Below are positions 61,420-64,000 of a stretch of 64,000 bases of DNA, piece by piece. Location: assembly GCA_002162955.1 (NCBI GenBank), contig MABD01000055.1, positions 86,631 to 150,630 on the forward strand. The letters run 5' to 3'. Position numbers and translations under genes: made by a program. The first letter of the stretch is position 1. Every line of letters begins with the position of its first letter. Below the pieces are notes generated by a model that saw nothing but the letters and a program-made list of their open reading frames with translations, did no database searches and had not been told where the DNA came from. This DNA is from Gammaproteobacteria bacterium 45_16_T64 (GTDB lineage Bacteria > Pseudomonadota > Gammaproteobacteria > Pseudomonadales > Ketobacteraceae).

Positions 61420-61779
61420 TCACCCGCTGACAATCTGATCTTGTAAAGAACCCACAACACCAATAATGGTCTCTACGTCCTCACCCGCAACACCAGCCTC
61501 CTCCAACGCCTCCGTTAAGAGTTCGGCAACTTCACCGAAATGTGGCTGTGTGATGTTAAATCGAGCATGCACCTTTTTAAGGTCCCGCCCTGAGTACTTA
61601 TCCGGTCCACCTAGCGCTCTGGCAATAAAATTGGTTTGATGGTCCATCAACTTATCCATATCAATACCGTCGAAATAAGGAATCAGTTCGTCTGAATCCA
61701 TAATTTTCTTGTAAAAATTGGATACTACCGCCGAGAATGTAGCAAAACCGCCGTACTTATCAAATAATGTGTCAGCCAT
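61420..61779 (-). CDS. Group 1 truncated haemoglobin
   Basis: A 119-residue group I truncated globin: LFDKYGGFATFSAVVSNFYKKIM (helices A-B), FDGIDMDKLMDHQTNFIARALGGPDKYSGRDLKKVHARFNI (helices E-F, with the proximal histidine in KKVHARF) and FGEVAELLTEALEEAGV (G-H). The ATG at 61779 is the family start. These proteins bind O2/NO. It precedes the histidine kinase gene, probably in one transcript. Confidence 0.88.
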   Translation of the reverse strand: MADTLFDKYGGFATFSAVVSNFYKKIMDSDELIPYFDGIDMDKLMDHQTNFIARALGGPDKYSGRDLKKVHARFNITQPHFGEVAELLTEALEEAGVAGEDVETIIGVVGSLQDQIVSG

Positions 61780-61948
61780 GAGCACGCTCTTAAAAACTGG
61801 AGTTGGTGTAAAAGCCGCTTTAAATCAATGTGTTAATAGCAGCAACCAGGGCAGACCCTCTCTTCCAATCTCCCCATAATCTAAGTGTAGCCGTAAAAAA
61901 TAACGTTGTGCACTAGCTGCGTATCAGATAACCCCACGTTGCGCAAAT

Positions 61949-62566
61949 TTAGCTTTTCAAATGCCCGCTGTAGTTCTTTTCAAATACCTCCCGACCCATG
62001 AGTTCTATCTGTTTATCGATCATCCAGTCCATGGTTTCTAGCATTGCGTGATAGACATCAGGTGAAGACTCCACAATGGACAGTGCCGATACAATGGCCT
62101 CCAGTGTCGACAACGCATTAGGATTGGGCACCTTGCGTATTTTATAACGCGACAATGCACTAGGCGTTAAGCTCACTTTCGGTAATGCCATTATCTCTGG
62201 TGACTCTAACAACATACGTCGACTTTTACGCCAACTTGCATCAATTAACACCAGTCGCTGGGGGGTATCAAACGCAAGCGTTTCCAACGGTTGACTGTCA
62301 CCTCCAGGGTATACCAATAGCGTACCCGCAACGTTGCCATCCTCATTGTCACAAGAGCCCAATGACGAAAGGTCAAAGTTTTCACCAACCTGCAATCGGC
62401 ATTGGCTCAAACTGAGCTCGGCTATCCGGGCGGTACCAATGGCATGCTTACTCTCTGCCGGATGCTGAAGAATATGTATAGGCCAAGAGTTCTGGCATCG
62501 GGTCAGCGCATGGCAATAGCATACCGATAATGGTCGCTGGCAATCAGCGCAAATAGGTCGTTTCAT
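61949..62566 (-). CDS. DTW-domain tRNA-uridine aminocarboxypropyltransferase
   Basis: A 205-residue protein of the DTW/TapT family, which modifies uridine in tRNA with the aminocarboxypropyl group of SAM. The N-terminal zinc knuckle is CADCQRPLSVCYC, followed by ILQHPAESKHAIGTARI, and the DTW-like motif is LIDASWRKSRRML; LTPSALSRYKIRKVPNPNALSTLEAI completes the domain. The frame opens earlier, but MKRPICADC (ATG 62566) is the family start. Confidence 0.85.
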   Translation of the reverse strand: MKRPICADCQRPLSVCYCHALTRCQNSWPIHILQHPAESKHAIGTARIAELSLSQCRLQVGENFDLSSLGSCDNEDGNVAGTLLVYPGGDSQPLETLAFDTPQRLVLIDASWRKSRRMLLESPEIMALPKVSLTPSALSRYKIRKVPNPNALSTLEAIVSALSIVESSPDVYHAMLETMDWMIDKQIELMGREVFEKNYSGHLKS

Positions 62567-62778
62567 AGTGTCAGATTCAGTCTGTAGATGGGGGTATATT
62601 ATCACCAATACAACGGAATTATCTCACGAGAATAAGAAAGCCATAAAACACGGCCTATTGTCTACGGTAACAATTAGATCATTCCTTCAGCATCAGATTC
62701 AGAATGTTAAGGCGAGTAACATTTTTCTTATAAACACTGCGCATAATTTTGCGCATTTTTTTCAGGCCATGCTTAATT

Positions 62779-62795
62779 ATTATTCTTAGAATAAT
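62779..62795. repeat. AT-rich palindrome ATTATTCT-T-AGAATAAT
   Basis: A perfect 8-bp inverted repeat with one central base, between the DTW gene and the RCC1-repeat gene on the upstream side of both. It may be an operator in the divergent promoter region. Confidence 0.4.
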
Positions 62796-62922
62796 TAACT
62801 TATCCGTTAGATCGCCAAAAAAGAATCGCGCCACATTTACCTAATCAACTTTTGTGTTAACATCCCCGCCGAAGAAAGCCGGCTTATTCTTCCTTCTTAT
62901 CTCATTAAAAATGGAATTTTTT

Positions 62923-63834
62923 ATGAATACATCACAACAACATTCACAAGCACATCGACAGCCACGCCAGTGGATACTGATCAGTCTCACGCTTCTTATT
63001 ACCGCTTGTGGTGGAAGCAACAATAAGGATATTTCTGCAACGGGATCACACACCTGCTCCTTGGAGAACAAAGAAGTAACATGCTGGGGTTGGAATGACT
63101 ACGGTCAAAGTGACGTACCGAACGACCTAGGTGAAGTATCACTCATTAGCAGCGGATACATTCACAATTGTGCGGTCGATGCCGAAGGTACTACCTGTTG
63201 GGGGGATGATTTTTTTGGACAGTCAACCATCCCCGACAATATAAACAATCCTAACGCAATATCAGCCGGGGAGTTTCATACCTGTGCCATTGAAGATGGC
63301 AACGTCAGCTGTTGGGGTGCGGGATATGAAGGTGCACCCACTCACAATTTTCATAAAGGACAAAGCATCGTCCCCGAAGGAATCGTAAATCCTATCGAAA
63401 TCTCTGCAGGAGAAACGCATACCTGTGTCATTGATGAGTCCGGTGTCATTTGTTGGGGGCTCGACGACCGTGGTCAAAGTACACCGCCGACGTCTCTCGT
63501 TAACCCCTCCAACATAACCACCAATACAAATCAAAGCTGCGTTATCGATACTATCAACGACACAAATAAAATCGTATGTTGGGGCTTCGAACAAGACTTG
63601 CCAAATGATCTTATTCATCCCACCGCCCTTAAAATTAGCGGGCACTCCTGCGCCATTTCAGATGCAAGAGTATCCTGTTGGGGGCTCAATAACTCCGGAC
63701 AAGCCGACGTGCCAGACAGTATCATTAACCCTACCAGTATCGCAGTAGGTAAATCACATAGCTGTGCGATCCATGATAGTGGCATCACCTGTTGGGGACA
63801 AAATTTCTTTGGCCAACTCGACGTGCCAGAATAA
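62923..63834 (+). CDS. RCC1-repeat lipoprotein
   Basis: A 303-residue protein: signal peptide with lipobox LLITAC (cysteine near residue 28), then about seven RCC1-like propeller repeats of the form ISAGxxHTCAIxxGxVxCWGxNxxGQxxVP. Each repeat has two cysteines, so a disulfide per blade is likely outside the cytoplasm. One blade (VCWGFEQDLPND) is shortened. It is a probable outer-membrane or periplasmic surface propeller of unknown function. An upstream in-frame start (62854) is less likely because it would put extra hydrophobic residues before the signal peptide. Confidence 0.78.
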   Translation: MNTSQQHSQAHRQPRQWILISLTLLITACGGSNNKDISATGSHTCSLENKEVTCWGWNDYGQSDVPNDLGEVSLISSGYIHNCAVDAEGTTCWGDDFFGQSTIPDNINNPNAISAGEFHTCAIEDGNVSCWGAGYEGAPTHNFHKGQSIVPEGIVNPIEISAGETHTCVIDESGVICWGLDDRGQSTPPTSLVNPSNITTNTNQSCVIDTINDTNKIVCWGFEQDLPNDLIHPTALKISGHSCAISDARVSCWGLNNSGQADVPDSIINPTSIAVGKSHSCAIHDSGITCWGQNFFGQLDVPE

Positions 63835-63918
63835 TATTATCAGAGAAATACACTCCAGTTCACATACGAAATAAAAACCACTGCTTAAGGCCACTGCTGT
63901 CCCACAGTTAGAGATCAT

Positions 63919-63950
63919 AAAGCGAGCCCCATTTGGGGTTCGCTTTTTTT
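63919..63950 (+). terminator. Strong intrinsic terminator
   Basis: AAAGCGAGCCCC / GGGGTTCGCTTT with an ATTT loop and a following T run (63944-63950); a single G-T pair interrupts a 12-bp stem. It lies 84 bases after the RCC1-repeat gene. Confidence 0.85.
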
Positions 63951-64000
63951 ACATCTCGGCGGATCTGGTTTGAGTATCTCGGATAGGGTTTTACGTTCAA

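Noticed and set aside
1..64000. tRNA, rRNA, CRISPR arrays, insertion sequences or prophage
   Set aside because: No cloverleaf-like stretches, spaced repeats, transposase, integrase or phage structural genes were recognised.

Overview
The window is about 45 % GC chromosomal DNA of a free-living, probably marine, Gammaproteobacterium. This is inferred from PEP-CTERM proteins, three 7TMR-DISM signalling proteins, MarR/HxlR/AraC/MocR regulators, an ergothioneine locus and Rieske, GMC and acyl-CoA dehydrogenase genes; the genus cannot be fixed from the sequence. I see no tRNA, rRNA, CRISPR, insertion sequence or prophage.

The main feature is a divergent gene cluster at about 9.3-26.9 kb. The leftward operon (19496 to 10401) encodes a WD40 double propeller, a GTP cyclohydrolase II fused to a degenerate GGDEF domain, a full RibD, then LuxC-, LuxE- and LuxD-type proteins and a LuxA-type luciferase alpha homologue. 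There is no luxB or luxG. The rightward operon (19765 to 26886) encodes a SAM methyltransferase, a cysteine-synthase-like PLP enzyme, a small VOC protein, a formylglycine-generating-enzyme-like protein without the copper cysteines, a PLP decarboxylase and an MMPL/RND exporter. Methyltransferase + RibA + WD40 + FGE-like + RibD is the set ToxA-ToxB-ToxC-ToxD-ToxE of the toxoflavin (azapteridine) pathway of Burkholderia glumae. The window therefore seems to hold a toxoflavin-like pathway physically merged with a complete fatty-aldehyde module (LuxC/D/E) and a single-subunit luciferase-like monooxygenase. Downstream lies a LuxR-type regulator with a pseudo-receiver and a WFSR motif like that by which VpsT-type regulators bind c-di-GMP.

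Other regions. 0-5.4 kb: nucleoside-recognition membrane protein, HxlR/SDR pair with a palindromic operator, a C-type-lectin-like PEP-CTERM protein, class II aldolase, periplasmic binding-like protein. 5.5-9.2 kb: DISM hybrid kinase and SdiA-regulated-type propeller. 26.9-32.4 kb: AraC/GyrI regulator with a membrane protein, S-formylglutathione hydrolase followed by a P450 C-terminal remnant, a beta/gamma-crystallin protein, a second PEP-CTERM protein, a second binding-like protein. 32.5-40.3 kb: lipid/steroid-type catabolic genes (Rieske oxygenase, thioesterase, GMC oxidoreductase, acyl-CoA dehydrogenase) with MarR and two AraC regulators. 40.3-43 kb: ergothioneine genes egtB-egtD with a DUF427 protein. 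43.2-50.2 kb: LysR, DsbA-like isomerase, SDR, HxlR, second DISM hybrid kinase, sterol desaturase. 50.3-57.8 kb: AraC, GlxA-type regulator, nitronate monooxygenase, delta-class carbonic anhydrase, HxlR, MAPEG, DISM diguanylate cyclase. 58-64 kb: MocR regulator with divergent PNPOx gene, truncated haemoglobin-histidine kinase pair, DTW protein, RCC1-repeat lipoprotein.

Start codons were moved from the longest reading frame where a Shine-Dalgarno sequence, signal peptide or family N-terminus favoured another codon; each case is noted.
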